Source of the DNA: Streptomyces sp. RFCAC02
GTDB taxonomy: Bacteria > Actinomycetota > Actinomycetes > Streptomycetales > Streptomycetaceae
Assembly (NCBI RefSeq): GCF_004193175.1
Contig: NZ_SAUH01000001.1
Location: 1,281,501 to 1,345,500 of the forward strand
DNA: 64,000 nucleotides
Direction: 5' to 3'
A program made the position numbers and the translations under genes. The notes beneath the pieces are model-generated. The model had not been told where the DNA came from and did no database searches. It saw nothing but the letters and a program-made list of their open reading frames with translations. The stretch's first letter is position 1; each line of letters opens with the position of its first letter. Of this stretch, positions 42,010-50,441 are shown one piece after another.

Positions 42010-43086
42010 ATGGCACCGCGCGCCGGCCCCACCCGGCACGCCGGCGCCGCCGCGTCCGGGGGTGCGCCCCTCCGGCGTGCCCTCCCCGCGTCCCCCTCCC
42101 CGTACGACCCCGCAGGACGGACCGTGAGCGTCACACCCTCCCCCATCCCGCCGCCGCCACCGGCCGGCCCCCCGGCGACCGCGCCGGCGGAGCCACCGGC
42201 CCCCCGGGCGACCGCGTCGGGCGGGCGGTGGGCCACGGCGCTGCGCCGCACCCCCGTCTCCCTGTGGCGCGACGACATCGACCACTGGGCCGCCGCGCTC
42301 ACGTACTACTCCGTCCTCGCCGTCTTCCCGGCCCTCTTCGTCGCCCTGTCGATCCTCGGCCTCGCCGACCCCGGCTCGGCCGAGGAGCTGATCGGGCAGG
42401 TCAGCGCCCTCGTCCCGGCCGACTCGCGCGGCGAGGTCTGGTCCGCCCTGCACGACCTCGCGCAGCAGCGGTCGGCCGCCTGGCTGCTGGTGGCGGTCGG
42501 CGGCTTCAGCGCCCTGCTGTCCGGCTACAACTACCTGAGCATCTTCCGGCGCGTGCAGCACGCCATGCACGGCGTGCGCGACCCCCGCTCGCCGTGGCGC
42601 GCGATCCCCCGCACGACGCTGTCGGCGCTCGGCCTGCTCGGGCTCCTGGTGGGCAGCGCCACCGTGCTGATCATGACGGGCGGCGTCGTGCGGACGGTCG
42701 GCCGCTGGCTCGGTTTCGACGAGGCGGGGACGGCTGCCTGGTCGGTGATGAAGTGGCCCCTGCTGGTGCTGCTGGTAACGGGCCTGGTGCTCGTGCTGTT
42801 CCGCAACGGGCCGAAGGACCCCGGCGTCCCGGCGCACGGCATGCTGGGCGGCGCGCTGGCCGTGGGCCTGTGGCTGGTCGCGTCGGCCGGGTTCGCCCTG
42901 TACGCGTCGCACGTCGGCACGTACAACCGGCTGTACGGCTCGCTGGCGGGGATCGTGGTGTTCCTCGTGTGGCTGTGGGTGTGCAACCTGAGCCTGCTGA
43001 CGGGCGCCCAGTTCAACGCCGAACTGGCCCGCCTGAACCGCGCGCGGGCCTCGTACGACGCCCGGCGCGCGGCGGACGCGGCCTGA
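42010..43086 (+). CDS. YihY/virulence factor BrkB family membrane protein
   Basis: A 358-residue protein with a 90-residue Pro/Ala/Arg-rich N-terminus, then the YihY/BrkB core of six helices: WAAALTYYSVLAVFPALFVALSILGL, SAAWLLVAVGGFSALLSGYNYLSIF, TTLSALGLLGLLVGSATVLIMTGG and others. A conserved end, LYGSLAGIVVFLVWLWVCNLSLLTGAQFNAEL, is characteristic. The function of the family is unknown; roles in envelope stability or RNase BN are historic labels without proof. The start is ATG 42010 (AAGG 7 nt upstream); GTG 42124 (AGGA 7 nt upstream) is equally plausible. Confidence 0.88.
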   Translation: MAPRAGPTRHAGAAASGGAPLRRALPASPSPYDPAGRTVSVTPSPIPPPPPAGPPATAPAEPPAPRATASGGRWATALRRTPVSLWRDDIDHWAAALTYYSVLAVFPALFVALSILGLADPGSAEELIGQVSALVPADSRGEVWSALHDLAQQRSAAWLLVAVGGFSALLSGYNYLSIFRRVQHAMHGVRDPRSPWRAIPRTTLSALGLLGLLVGSATVLIMTGGVVRTVGRWLGFDEAGTAAWSVMKWPLLVLLVTGLVLVLFRNGPKDPGVPAHGMLGGALAVGLWLVASAGFALYASHVGTYNRLYGSLAGIVVFLVWLWVCNLSLLTGAQFNAELARLNRARASYDARRAADAA

Positions 43087-43246
43087 CCGTCCGCGGTCGG
43101 TCCACGGCACCCGGCAACCGATTCCGTTCGCGAATCAACCATTCCCCGCCCGCGGCGCGGCACCTCCCCCGGCGCACACGTCCGGGAACCTCAAATGCCG
43201 CTCAAGAAATCCCCGTTGCCCACCTTTCACTGCCATCCTGCCGCCC

Positions 43247-43780
43247 ATGTACGAGATACACGCGGCGGAAGCGTCCGTTCCCCTGTGGATCGCCGCGATC
43301 GCGTCCGTCATCAGCGCGCTCGGCGGTGTCGCCGGCTGCGCGGCTCTCGTGATCCTGCTCAGACGCCGCCAGGCCGTCGCCCGCGTGCCGCCCGCGGAGG
43401 TGAGCCGCCTGCTGCACGAGCTGGAGGGCATGTTCGACGAACTGCTGGCCAACGGCGGCCTGCCCGTCGACTGGTTCCTCGCGCCCGAGCAGCGGCGCAC
43501 CGGACAGCTCCTCGCCTCGTACACGGGCCTGATCGGCGACGACGAGCTGCGGACCCTCGTCGCGCACGCCCGCGAGTCCGTCGACAACTGCTGGGCCGCC
43601 GCCCCCGCCGTCCTGCCGGGCGCCGCCGCCGCCGGACTGCCGGCGGACGAGCTGGCCGCCATCGACGAGCGCCTCGAACGCCAGCTCACCGAGGCGAGGA
43701 CGGGCCGCGCGATGACGGCCCGCGCGATCGCACGCCTCGACCACCTGCTCCCCCACTGCAACGCGGCACGCGCAGCCTGA
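43247..43780 (+). CDS. Single-pass membrane protein, function unknown
   Basis: A 177-residue protein with one N-terminal helix (VPLWIAAIASVISALGGVAGCAALVILL, about residues 10-37), a basic stop-transfer RRRQAVAR, then a long soluble helical domain (EVSRLLHELEGMFDELLANGG... DERLERQLTEARTGRAMTARAIARLDHLLPHCN). No motif is recognisable. A CATCCT box lies 7 nt before the ATG and there is no ribosome site, hinting at a leaderless start. Role unknown. Confidence 0.72.
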   Translation: MYEIHAAEASVPLWIAAIASVISALGGVAGCAALVILLRRRQAVARVPPAEVSRLLHELEGMFDELLANGGLPVDWFLAPEQRRTGQLLASYTGLIGDDELRTLVAHARESVDNCWAAAPAVLPGAAAAGLPADELAAIDERLERQLTEARTGRAMTARAIARLDHLLPHCNAARAA

Positions 43781-43869
43781 CCCGCGCACCGGCCCCGGGC
43801 AGGTGTGAGACGTGTGCGGCGGGGAACTCGGCGCCGACCGTCCGTACCGTCGCTGCCGAAGGAGCCGTC

Positions 43870-44397
43870 ATGAACTGTGCCGATCGCCGTGACCTGGGCC
43901 TGCTGCTCCTGCGCATGGGGACGGGGGGTGTGCTGGCCGCGCACGGCACGCAGAAGCTCTTCGGATGGTTCGGCGGGGGCGGCATCGAGGGCACCGGGCA
44001 GTTCATGGACTCGCTCGGCTTCAAGCCCGGCCGGGCGAGCGCGCTGGCCACGGGCCTGGCCGAGGCCGGCGGCGGTGTGCTCCTCGCCCTCGGCCTCGCG
44101 ACCCCGGCCGCCGGTTCCGCCGCCGCCGGGGCGATGACGGGCGCGGCGGCCGTGCACGTGCCGGACGGCTTCTTCGCGCAGAGCGGCGGCTACGAGTACC
44201 CCGCGTTCCTCGGCATGGCGTCCGCCGGCCTCGCCGTCGCGGGTCCCGGCGCCCTGTCCTTCGACCACGCGCTCGGCCACACGCTGAACCGCAACTGGAT
44301 GGTCCCGGCGGCACTGGCGGCGACGGCCGCCGTGACGACGATGGTCGTGGGCATGCGGAACAAACGGCTGCGGAACGCCCAGGACACCGAAGCCTGA
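43870..44397 (+). CDS. DoxX-family membrane protein
   Basis: A 175-residue protein with four helices. DoxX signatures: LGLLLLRMGTGGVLAAHGTQKLFGWFGGGGIEGT with the Gly-Thr-Gln-Lys-Leu-Phe-Gly run, then MDSLGFKPGRASALATGLAEAGGGVLLALGL. DoxX-like proteins in actinobacteria are thought to help with redox or thiosulphate metabolism and membrane oxidative stress. The ATG has AAGGAG 6 nt upstream. It lies 39 nt before the murG-like gene, but that gene has its own promoter, so they need not be one operon. Confidence 0.92.
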   Translation: MNCADRRDLGLLLLRMGTGGVLAAHGTQKLFGWFGGGGIEGTGQFMDSLGFKPGRASALATGLAEAGGGVLLALGLATPAAGSAAAGAMTGAAAVHVPDGFFAQSGGYEYPAFLGMASAGLAVAGPGALSFDHALGHTLNRNWMVPAALAATAAVTTMVVGMRNKRLRNAQDTEA

Positions 44398-44422
44398 CCC
44401 GCCCGAGCTGTCGCGGAACCAC

Positions 44423-44428
44423 TAGGGT
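44423..44428 (+). promoter_or_regulatory. -10 box of a leaderless promoter for the murG-like gene
   Basis: TAGGGT ends 7 nt before the GTG at 44436; there is no ribosome site. Confidence 0.6.
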
Positions 44429-44435
44429 GCGCGGG

Positions 44436-45617
44436 GTGACCCACCCCGTTTCGCCTCCGTCGAGCACCTTCCGCCTCATCGTCACGGGAGGAGGTACCGG
44501 CGGGCACACCTATCCCGCACTCACCACGGTCCGCGCGTTGCGTGCCCGGCTGACGGCCGGCGGACGTGCGCTCGACGTCCTGTGGATCGGCACCGCCGAC
44601 GGTCTTGAGGCCCGGGTCGCGCCCGCCGAGGGCATCGCGTTCACGACGGTCGCCACGGGCAAGATCCGCCGTCACGCGAACCCGGTGAAGATGCTCGGCC
44701 CTGCCAACGTCAGGGACATGGCCCGGGTGCCCCTCGGCGTCGCCCAGGCACGGAAGGCGATCAGCGCTTTCCGGCCGGACGTCGTACTGGCGACCGGCGG
44801 GTACGTCGCCGTCCCGGCGGGCCTCGCCGCGCGGTTGTGCAAGCGCCCGCTGGTGCTGCACGAACAGACGGTGCGGCTCGGGCTGGCGAACCGGAAACTG
44901 GCCGGGTCCGCGGCCCGGATCGCGGTCTCCTCGGAGTCGACGCTGCCCCTGCTCCCCGAGGCCGTACGGTCCGCCGCGGTCGTCACGGGCAACCCGGTGC
45001 GGCCGGAGATCCTTACCGGCCACGCCGACCGGGCCGTCACCGCGCTCGGCCTCGCCGGCTTCGACCGGCGACTCCCCACGCTCTACGTCACCGGCGGCGC
45101 CCAGGGCGCACAGCAGATCAACCGTGTCGTCGCCGACGCCCTCCCCTGGCTGCTGGAGCGCTGCAACGTGGTGCACCAGTGCGGACCGGCCAACGTCGAG
45201 GCGCTGCGCGCGGGCGCGGCGGCGCTCCCGCCGGGGCTCGCCGGCCGGTACCACCTCACCGGCTTCGTCGGCCCGGAACTCCCCGATGTCCTGGCGCTCG
45301 CGGACGTCGTCGTCTCCCGGAGCGGCGCGGGCACCCTCGCGGAACTCACCGCCCTCGGCAGGCCGGCCGTGTTCGTGCCGCTCGCCTCCTCGGCGGGGAA
45401 CGAGCAGGCGCACAACGCGCGGCACCTGGAGGCGGCGGGCGCGGCCGTCGCCCTCGAGGGTGACGTCACGGCGGACCGGCTGCGGGACGCCCTCGGGCCG
45501 CTCCTCACCGATCCGGCGCGGCGCGCGGCGATGGCGGACGCGGCCAGGACGCACGGACGCCCGGACGCGGCGGACAGGCTCGTGGACGTGCTCCTGTCCG
45601 CCGCGTCCGAGCGGTGA
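44436..45617 (+). CDS. murG: MurG-like UDP-GlcNAc:lipid I N-acetylglucosaminyltransferase
   Basis: A 393-residue GT28 enzyme of the MurG type. Donor/acceptor signatures: RLIVTGGGTGGHTYPALTTVRAL (G-loop 1), VLATGGYVAVPAGLAARL (G-loop 2), LPTLYVTGGAQGAQQINRVV (G-loop 3) and LADVVVSRSGAGTLAEL (UDP-GlcNAc site). MurG adds GlcNAc to lipid I to make lipid II. It lies outside a division and cell wall (dcw) cluster: neighbours are DoxX and an iron-binding lipoprotein, not mur or ftsW genes. It is thus probably a second copy. It begins at GTG 44436, 7 nt after a TAGGGT box, leaderless. Confidence 0.9.
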   Translation: MTHPVSPPSSTFRLIVTGGGTGGHTYPALTTVRALRARLTAGGRALDVLWIGTADGLEARVAPAEGIAFTTVATGKIRRHANPVKMLGPANVRDMARVPLGVAQARKAISAFRPDVVLATGGYVAVPAGLAARLCKRPLVLHEQTVRLGLANRKLAGSAARIAVSSESTLPLLPEAVRSAAVVTGNPVRPEILTGHADRAVTALGLAGFDRRLPTLYVTGGAQGAQQINRVVADALPWLLERCNVVHQCGPANVEALRAGAAALPPGLAGRYHLTGFVGPELPDVLALADVVVSRSGAGTLAELTALGRPAVFVPLASSAGNEQAHNARHLEAAGAAVALEGDVTADRLRDALGPLLTDPARRAAMADAARTHGRPDAADRLVDVLLSAASER

Positions 45618-45618
45618 G

Positions 45619-45646
45619 GAGGGCTTCCCGCGCGCGGGAAGCCCTC
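45619..45646. terminator. Perfect palindromic hairpin after the murG-like gene
   Basis: GAGGGCTTCCCGCG (45619-45632) and CGCGGGAAGCCCTC (45633-45646) form a 28-bp perfect palindrome between the convergent murG-like and siderophore-binding genes. Confidence 0.8.
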
Positions 45647-45667
45647 ATGCCGACTCGGGTGCCGGGG

Positions 45668-46672
45668 TCACTCGGCGGGGGTGCCCGCCATCGCCTCGGC
45701 CACGTCGTCGAGGACGATCTGTGCCGCCAGCGGGCCGCCGGAGCTGTTCCAGGCCGAGCCGTCGACGACGACCACGTGGTCGGACGTCACCGCGTCCAGG
45801 TCGGCGAAGCCGGAGGTGTCCATCGCCTCGGCCAGCGCCGTCCCGCCGTCCTCCACGGTGCCGAGCGTGCCGAAGAACAGCCAGTCGCCGTCGATCAGTT
45901 CGATCTCCTCCAGGCTGACCGGCTCGCTGTGCTCCTGCACCGCGCTCTGCTGCGACTCGGGGCGTGTCAGGCCGAGCGCCGCGAGGACGCTCCCCACGTG
46001 ACCCTCGCCCTGGCCGACGACGCTCGGGGCGCCCTCCTGCCAGCGGATGACGCTGGTGACGGCGCCCGCGTTGTCGCCGAGCTGCCCGGCGACCTCCTCG
46101 ATGCCGGCGTCGAGGTCCGCGAGGACCTGGTCCGCCTCGTCGGTGCGGTTCAGGGCGTCGGCGGCCGTCGTGAAGGCGTCGCGCCAGCCGTCCTGCTGCG
46201 TGCTGGCGAAGAACGTCGGCGCGATGCCGCCCAGCTGTTCGGCCATCGTCTTGGCGCCCACCGTCTCGTCCACCAGGATCAGGTCGGGGGCCAGCTCGGC
46301 GATCGCCTCCAGGTCGGGCTCCGCCGTGGTGGCGACGACCGGTATGTCGGCGCCGCCCGCCTCGGCGAGGTACGCGGAGGCGCCCTCCTGGCCACGGCCC
46401 GCGCTGGTGCCGACCGGGGTGACACCGAGCGCGAGGGCGGCGTCGAGGGTCGGCTCGCTGAGCGTCACGACGCGCTGCGGGTCGGACGGGATCTCGACCT
46501 CGGTGCCGTCCGCGCCGGTGAGGGTGCGGGTCTCGGATGACGACGAGCCGGCGTCGTCGGACGAGCCGCCCGCGTTGTCCTCCTCGTCGTCGCCCCCGCA
46601 CGCGGTGAGCAGGAGCGAGGCGGCGAGGAACGCGGCCGGGAGGGCGGCGAGACGGCGGACGGTGCTGGACAT
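45668..46672 (-). CDS. Iron-siderophore ABC transporter substrate-binding lipoprotein
   Basis: A 334-residue FecB/FepB-type lipoprotein. Signal STVRRLAALPAAFLAASLLLTAC ends with the lipid Cys in LTAC, followed by an acidic Ser/Gly linker. The mature domain shows QRVVTLSEPTLDAALALGVTPVG, DLEAIAELAPDLILVDETVGA, LGLTRPESQQ and HVVVVDGSAWNSSGGP, the typical class III binding-protein pattern. It captures a ferric siderophore for the permeases encoded on the other side of the iron box. It is 14 nt downstream of the esterase gene. The start at 46672 (GGAAG upstream) fits the signal peptide; an in-frame ATG at 46687 has no ribosome site. Confidence 0.93.
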   Translation of the reverse strand: MSSTVRRLAALPAAFLAASLLLTACGGDDEEDNAGGSSDDAGSSSSETRTLTGADGTEVEIPSDPQRVVTLSEPTLDAALALGVTPVGTSAGRGQEGASAYLAEAGGADIPVVATTAEPDLEAIAELAPDLILVDETVGAKTMAEQLGGIAPTFFASTQQDGWRDAFTTAADALNRTDEADQVLADLDAGIEEVAGQLGDNAGAVTSVIRWQEGAPSVVGQGEGHVGSVLAALGLTRPESQQSAVQEHSEPVSLEEIELIDGDWLFFGTLGTVEDGGTALAEAMDTSGFADLDAVTSDHVVVVDGSAWNSSGGPLAAQIVLDDVAEAMAGTPAE

Positions 46673-46686
46673 GGTGGTTCTTCCCA

Positions 46687-48108
46687 TCAGGAACGGTGGA
46701 GCGGATCGGATGAATGTGGGGGTGGGGGAAAGTCGGAAGGGCGGCGGCCGGTCAGTGCGGGGGCGGCGCCGGTCCAGTGCCCGGTCAGATCGGCGAGGCC
46801 GTCGGCGAGGCCGGGGATCCACCAGGCGTAGTCGTGACCCCCGGAGACCACGGTGAGGCCGGCGTCGTGGCCGCGTTCCCGCAGCACGCCGTGGAGGACG
46901 GTGCTCTGGGCGGCCATGGAGCCCTCGTAGCGGCCGGCCTGGAGGCGGGCGCGGATCCCGGTGCGGGGCGCCGACGCCCACTGCTCGCTCATCCACGTGG
47001 CCTCGCCGCCGGACCGTTCGGGCGCGCCGGGGGGCGTCCACCACAGGGACGGCGACTGCGCCAGGACGCACCCGAAGCGGTCGGGCATCGTCAGGCCGGC
47101 GTACAGGGCGGCGAGGCCGCCGAGGCTCTGCCCGGCGACGAGGGTGCGGTCCGGGCCTGCCGGGACGCCGAAGCGCCGCGCCCATGGCAGGAGGGTGTCG
47201 GCGAGCGGGCGCAGGAAGTCCTGCGGCTCGCCGAGTTCGCGGAAGCGGGTGGGCGTGTCGATCGCGTCGGGCGCGACCACGGCGAGCGGGGGCGTACGGC
47301 CGTCCGCGACGAGCGCGTCCAGCATGTCCCCGGCGCGCAGGTGCGGGAACCACATGTCGCCGTCGAACAGGACGACGAGCCCGGCGGCCGTGCGCGGGCC
47401 GTCCGGTGCCTGCGGGTCGTGTCCCGGCGGCAGGTAGACCCAGACGTCGCGCTCCGTGCCGGCGAGGGCGAGGCGGTGCCGGGTGACGGTCCCCCGGGCC
47501 GTGCCGGGGCGCGGGGCGGGGGCGCCGGCGGCGTAGGGGCCGTCCGGCAGCGCGAGGACGGAGCCCGGCGCGCCGTTCCAGCGGGTCGGCAGCGTACGGG
47601 GGTTGAGCGGGTCGTGCGTGCCGTGGCTGCCGAGCCACGCGCGCAGCTCCGGTCCGCCGGCGGCCGGGAGCGGCCGGCCGGCGTGGAGCGGGGCGATGCG
47701 GTAGGACGCGATGTGGTCGGCGCGCAGCCGGTACGCCAGGTGCCACACGTCGGTGCCGGGCACGAGTTCCATCCGGGCGCCGCACGGGTCGGCCGGGTCG
47801 TGGAGCTTGTTGACCGCGAGGAGCACGCCGGTGGTGTCGGGGGCGCCGCGCCACAGGAAGGTGACGGTCCGGAAGGCCGCGTCGCCGCGTACGTCCGGGT
47901 CGATCAGCGGGGTGCCCTCGGCGCCGGTGGCGCGCCAGAAGTCGTCGAGCGTCGTACGCGGGTCGGCGCCGGCGTCGAGCCGCCGGACGAGCGGGGCGAG
48001 CCGGGGGCTCGGCACCGTGTCGACGGGTCGCCACGGGCCGGGCGTGCGGGGCGGCCGGGTGAGACGCGGGCGGCGCGTCCCTGCGGCGGCCGGTGGGTGC
48101 ACTGGCAC
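46687..48108 (-). CDS. Enterochelin esterase-like siderophore hydrolase
   Basis: A 473-residue cytoplasmic esterase of the Fes/IroD type. The N-terminal domain (residues about 40-190: FWRATGAEGTPLIDPDVRGDAAFRTVTFLWRG...) is the Ig-like enterochelin esterase N domain. The C-terminal alpha/beta hydrolase has GLVVLFDGDMWFP, the nucleophile elbow LVAGQSLGGLAALYAG, and the catalytic His in VVSGGHDYAWW. It opens the imported ferric siderophore ester to release iron. AAGGAG lies 5 nt before the GTG at 48108. It is the first gene of the leftward arm of the iron locus. Confidence 0.92.
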   Translation of the reverse strand: MPVHPPAAAGTRRPRLTRPPRTPGPWRPVDTVPSPRLAPLVRRLDAGADPRTTLDDFWRATGAEGTPLIDPDVRGDAAFRTVTFLWRGAPDTTGVLLAVNKLHDPADPCGARMELVPGTDVWHLAYRLRADHIASYRIAPLHAGRPLPAAGGPELRAWLGSHGTHDPLNPRTLPTRWNGAPGSVLALPDGPYAAGAPAPRPGTARGTVTRHRLALAGTERDVWVYLPPGHDPQAPDGPRTAAGLVVLFDGDMWFPHLRAGDMLDALVADGRTPPLAVVAPDAIDTPTRFRELGEPQDFLRPLADTLLPWARRFGVPAGPDRTLVAGQSLGGLAALYAGLTMPDRFGCVLAQSPSLWWTPPGAPERSGGEATWMSEQWASAPRTGIRARLQAGRYEGSMAAQSTVLHGVLRERGHDAGLTVVSGGHDYAWWIPGLADGLADLTGHWTGAAPALTGRRPSDFPPPPHSSDPLHRS

Positions 48109-48212
48109 GAGGACTCCTTGCGGGCGGGCCGGGTGAACGGCCGTGGCGGGGGCGGTGGGTGGAACCGTGGAGGTCGGGAACCACCGGCACCGGCCCTCGC
48201 CGGGATCGTAAC

Positions 48213-48231
48213 TTAGGCAAGGCTAAGCTAA
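48213..48231. promoter_or_regulatory. Iron box (DmdR1/IdeR operator)
   Basis: TTAGGCAAGGCTAAGCTAA matches the 19-bp DtxR-family iron-box consensus (TTAGGTTAGGCTAACCTAA) at 16 of 19 positions. It lies between the divergent esterase and permease genes, 4 bp from the permease ATG, so it should block both promoters when iron is plentiful. Confidence 0.88.
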
Positions 48232-48235
48232 GCCC

Positions 48236-49291
48236 ATGCTGATGCGTTCACCCGGCCCGGGATCCGGTACCGCTCCGGCCCCCCGGCCGGTCCGGTCCCG
48301 GCGTGCCGCGCTGCTCGGCTACGGCCTGATCGCCGCGCTGGTCCTGCTGGCCGTCGCGACGCTGCTCAGCGTCGGCGTCGGCACCCGCGCCATCCCGCCG
48401 GCCGACGTGTGGCACGCCCTGGTCACGCCCACCGGCACCCGGAACGACGAGGTCGTGCGCGAACTCCGCGTCCCCCGCACGCTCATCGGCCTCGCCGCGG
48501 GCGCCGCCCTCGGCCTCGCGGGAACGGTCATGCAGGCCCTCACCCGCAACCCGCTCGCCGACCCGGGCCTCCTCGGCGTGAACGCCGGCGCGTCCGCCGC
48601 CGTCGTCACCGCGATCGGCATCCTGGGCCTCGACTCCCCCGCGGCGTACACGTGGTTCGCACTGGTGGGCGCGGGCGCGGCCGCCGTCCTCGTCCAGTCG
48701 CTCGCGGGCGGGCGGTCGGCGACCCCCGTACGACTCGTCCTGGCCGGCACCGCGCTCAATGCGGCGCTCCTCGCCTACGTGAAGGGGCTCCAGCTCTTCG
48801 ACCTGGAGACGCTGGACAGCATGCGGTTCTGGACGCTCGGGACCCTCGCCCGCCGGGACACCGGCCAGCTCGTGCAGATCCTGCCGTTCCTGGTGGCCGG
48901 CGTGCTCCTCGGCCTGTTCCTCACCGGCTCGCTCAACGCCCTGGCCCTCGGCGACGACACCGCCCGCGCCCTCGGCACGCACGTGGAGCGCACGCGCTGG
49001 CTCAGCGTCGTCGCCATCACCCTGCTGTGCGGGGCGACGACGGCGCTGTGCGGGCCGATCGGCTTCGTCGGCCTGATGATCCCGCACGCGGTGCGCGCCT
49101 TCACCGGCCCCGACCTGCGCTGGGCGGTGCCCTACAGCATGCTGCTGGCCGCCTCGCTGCTCCTGCTGTCCGACGTGGTCGGCCGGCTCGTGGCGTACCC
49201 GTCCGAGATCGAGGTCGGGCTCGTCACCGCCGCCATCGGCAGCGTCATCCTGATCCTGCTGGTCCGCGGACGAAGGACGGCCGCCCTGTGA
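48236..49291 (+). CDS. FecCD-type siderophore ABC transporter permease
   Basis: A 351-residue inner-membrane permease with about ten helices and FecCD marks: ELRVPRTLIGLAAGAALGLAGTVMQALTRNPLADPGLLGVNAGASAAVV and GPIGFVGLMIPHAVRAFTGPDLRWAVPYSM. It pairs with the second permease to import a ferric siderophore delivered by the lipoprotein encoded at 45668. It begins immediately after the iron box. No ATPase follows in the window; the pair must use an ATPase encoded elsewhere. Confidence 0.95.
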   Translation: MLMRSPGPGSGTAPAPRPVRSRRAALLGYGLIAALVLLAVATLLSVGVGTRAIPPADVWHALVTPTGTRNDEVVRELRVPRTLIGLAAGAALGLAGTVMQALTRNPLADPGLLGVNAGASAAVVTAIGILGLDSPAAYTWFALVGAGAAAVLVQSLAGGRSATPVRLVLAGTALNAALLAYVKGLQLFDLETLDSMRFWTLGTLARRDTGQLVQILPFLVAGVLLGLFLTGSLNALALGDDTARALGTHVERTRWLSVVAITLLCGATTALCGPIGFVGLMIPHAVRAFTGPDLRWAVPYSMLLAASLLLLSDVVGRLVAYPSEIEVGLVTAAIGSVILILLVRGRRTAAL

Positions 49292-50382
49292 ACGCCTCCC
49301 CGACCACCGCTCCTGCGGAGACCCCCGCCGCGCCGCCGGCGGCCTCCCCGCGGCGGACGCCGCGCGTCGTGCGCTTCCGCGGCCTGTCGTTCCGCGTCGC
49401 CCCCCGGTACGCGGCGGTCTGCGTGCTCCTGCTGGCGGCGGGCCTCACCGTCGGCGTCCTCGCGGTGGGCACCGGCACGTTCTCCCTGACCCCGGTCGAG
49501 GTCGTGCGGACCCTGCTGGGCGACGGACCGCCGGGCGCCGACTACATCGTGAACGAGCTGCGGCTGCCGAGGGCGCTCGACGGGCTGCTGGCCGGCGCGG
49601 CGTTCGGGATGAGCGGCGCCGCCTTCCAGTCCGTCACGCGCAATCCGCTGGGCAGCCCGGACCTGATCGGGTTCAGCCACGGCGCGGCCACCGGGGCCGT
49701 CGTCGTGATCCTGGTCCTCCACGAGTCGGCCGCGGCCATCGCGGCGGGCGCCCTGATCGGGGGCCTCGCGGCCGCCCTCGCCGTCTACCTGCTGGCCTGG
49801 CGCCGCGGCGTGTCCGGGGGGCGCCTGGTCCTGGTCGGCATCGGCGCCGCCGGCCTCCTCGGGGCGGTCAACGACTATCTGCTGAGCCGCGCCGGGCTCG
49901 GGGACGCCGCGCAGGCGGCCGCCTGGCTCACCGGCAGCCTCGGCGGCCGGCAGTGGCGGGACGTGACGGTCGTCGGGCTCGGCGCGCTCGTCCTCATGCC
50001 GGTGATCCTGTCCTGCTCGCGCCGCCTGTCCCTGCTGGAGATGGGGGACGCGACGGCCGGGGCGCTCGGCGGCAGCCCCGAGCGGACGCGGCTCGTCCTG
50101 CTGGCGTCGGCGACCGGCCTGTGCGGGCTCGCCGTCGCGGCGGCGGGACCCGTTCCGTTCATCGCGCTGGCCGCGCCCCAGGTCGCGCGGCGCATCACCC
50201 GCACCCCGGGGCCGAACCTGCTGGCCGCCGCCCTGACCGGCGCGACGCTCCTGGTCCTCGCCGACTGGCTCACGCAGCGGCTCGTCCCGCTGCCCATGCC
50301 GGTGGGCGTGGCGACGGGCCTGCTCGGCGGGACGTACCTGGTCTGGCTGCTGATCTCCGAGCGGCGCCGCGGCACGTTCTGA
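49288..50382 (+). CDS. Second FecCD-type siderophore permease
   Basis: A 364-residue permease with a 40-residue Pro/Ala-rich cytoplasmic start, then FecCD motifs: NELRLPRALDGLLAGAAFGMSGAAFQSVTRNPLGSPDLIGFSHGA, and GPVPFIALAAPQVARRITRTPGPNLLAAALTGA. The GTG start overlaps the TGA of the first permease (GTGA), so they are translationally coupled. It ends without an ATPase gene; the next gene is a MarR regulator with its own promoter. Confidence 0.95.
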   Translation: MNASPTTAPAETPAAPPAASPRRTPRVVRFRGLSFRVAPRYAAVCVLLLAAGLTVGVLAVGTGTFSLTPVEVVRTLLGDGPPGADYIVNELRLPRALDGLLAGAAFGMSGAAFQSVTRNPLGSPDLIGFSHGAATGAVVVILVLHESAAAIAAGALIGGLAAALAVYLLAWRRGVSGGRLVLVGIGAAGLLGAVNDYLLSRAGLGDAAQAAAWLTGSLGGRQWRDVTVVGLGALVLMPVILSCSRRLSLLEMGDATAGALGGSPERTRLVLLASATGLCGLAVAAAGPVPFIALAAPQVARRITRTPGPNLLAAALTGATLLVLADWLTQRLVPLPMPVGVATGLLGGTYLVWLLISERRRGTF

Positions 50383-50404
50383 CCACTGCCCCGAAGCGCC
50401 TCGT

Positions 50405-50434
50405 TTGACATACCTATGATGAGATACCTATTCT
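50405..50434 (+). promoter_or_regulatory. Consensus leaderless promoter with direct repeats (marR)
   Basis: TTGACA (50405-50410), an 18-bp spacer and TATTCT (50429-50434) lie 7 nt before the GTG at 50442. ATACCTAT occurs twice inside (50410-50417 and 50424-50431), a likely MarR binding site. Confidence 0.8.
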
Positions 50435-50441
50435 CGGCGGC

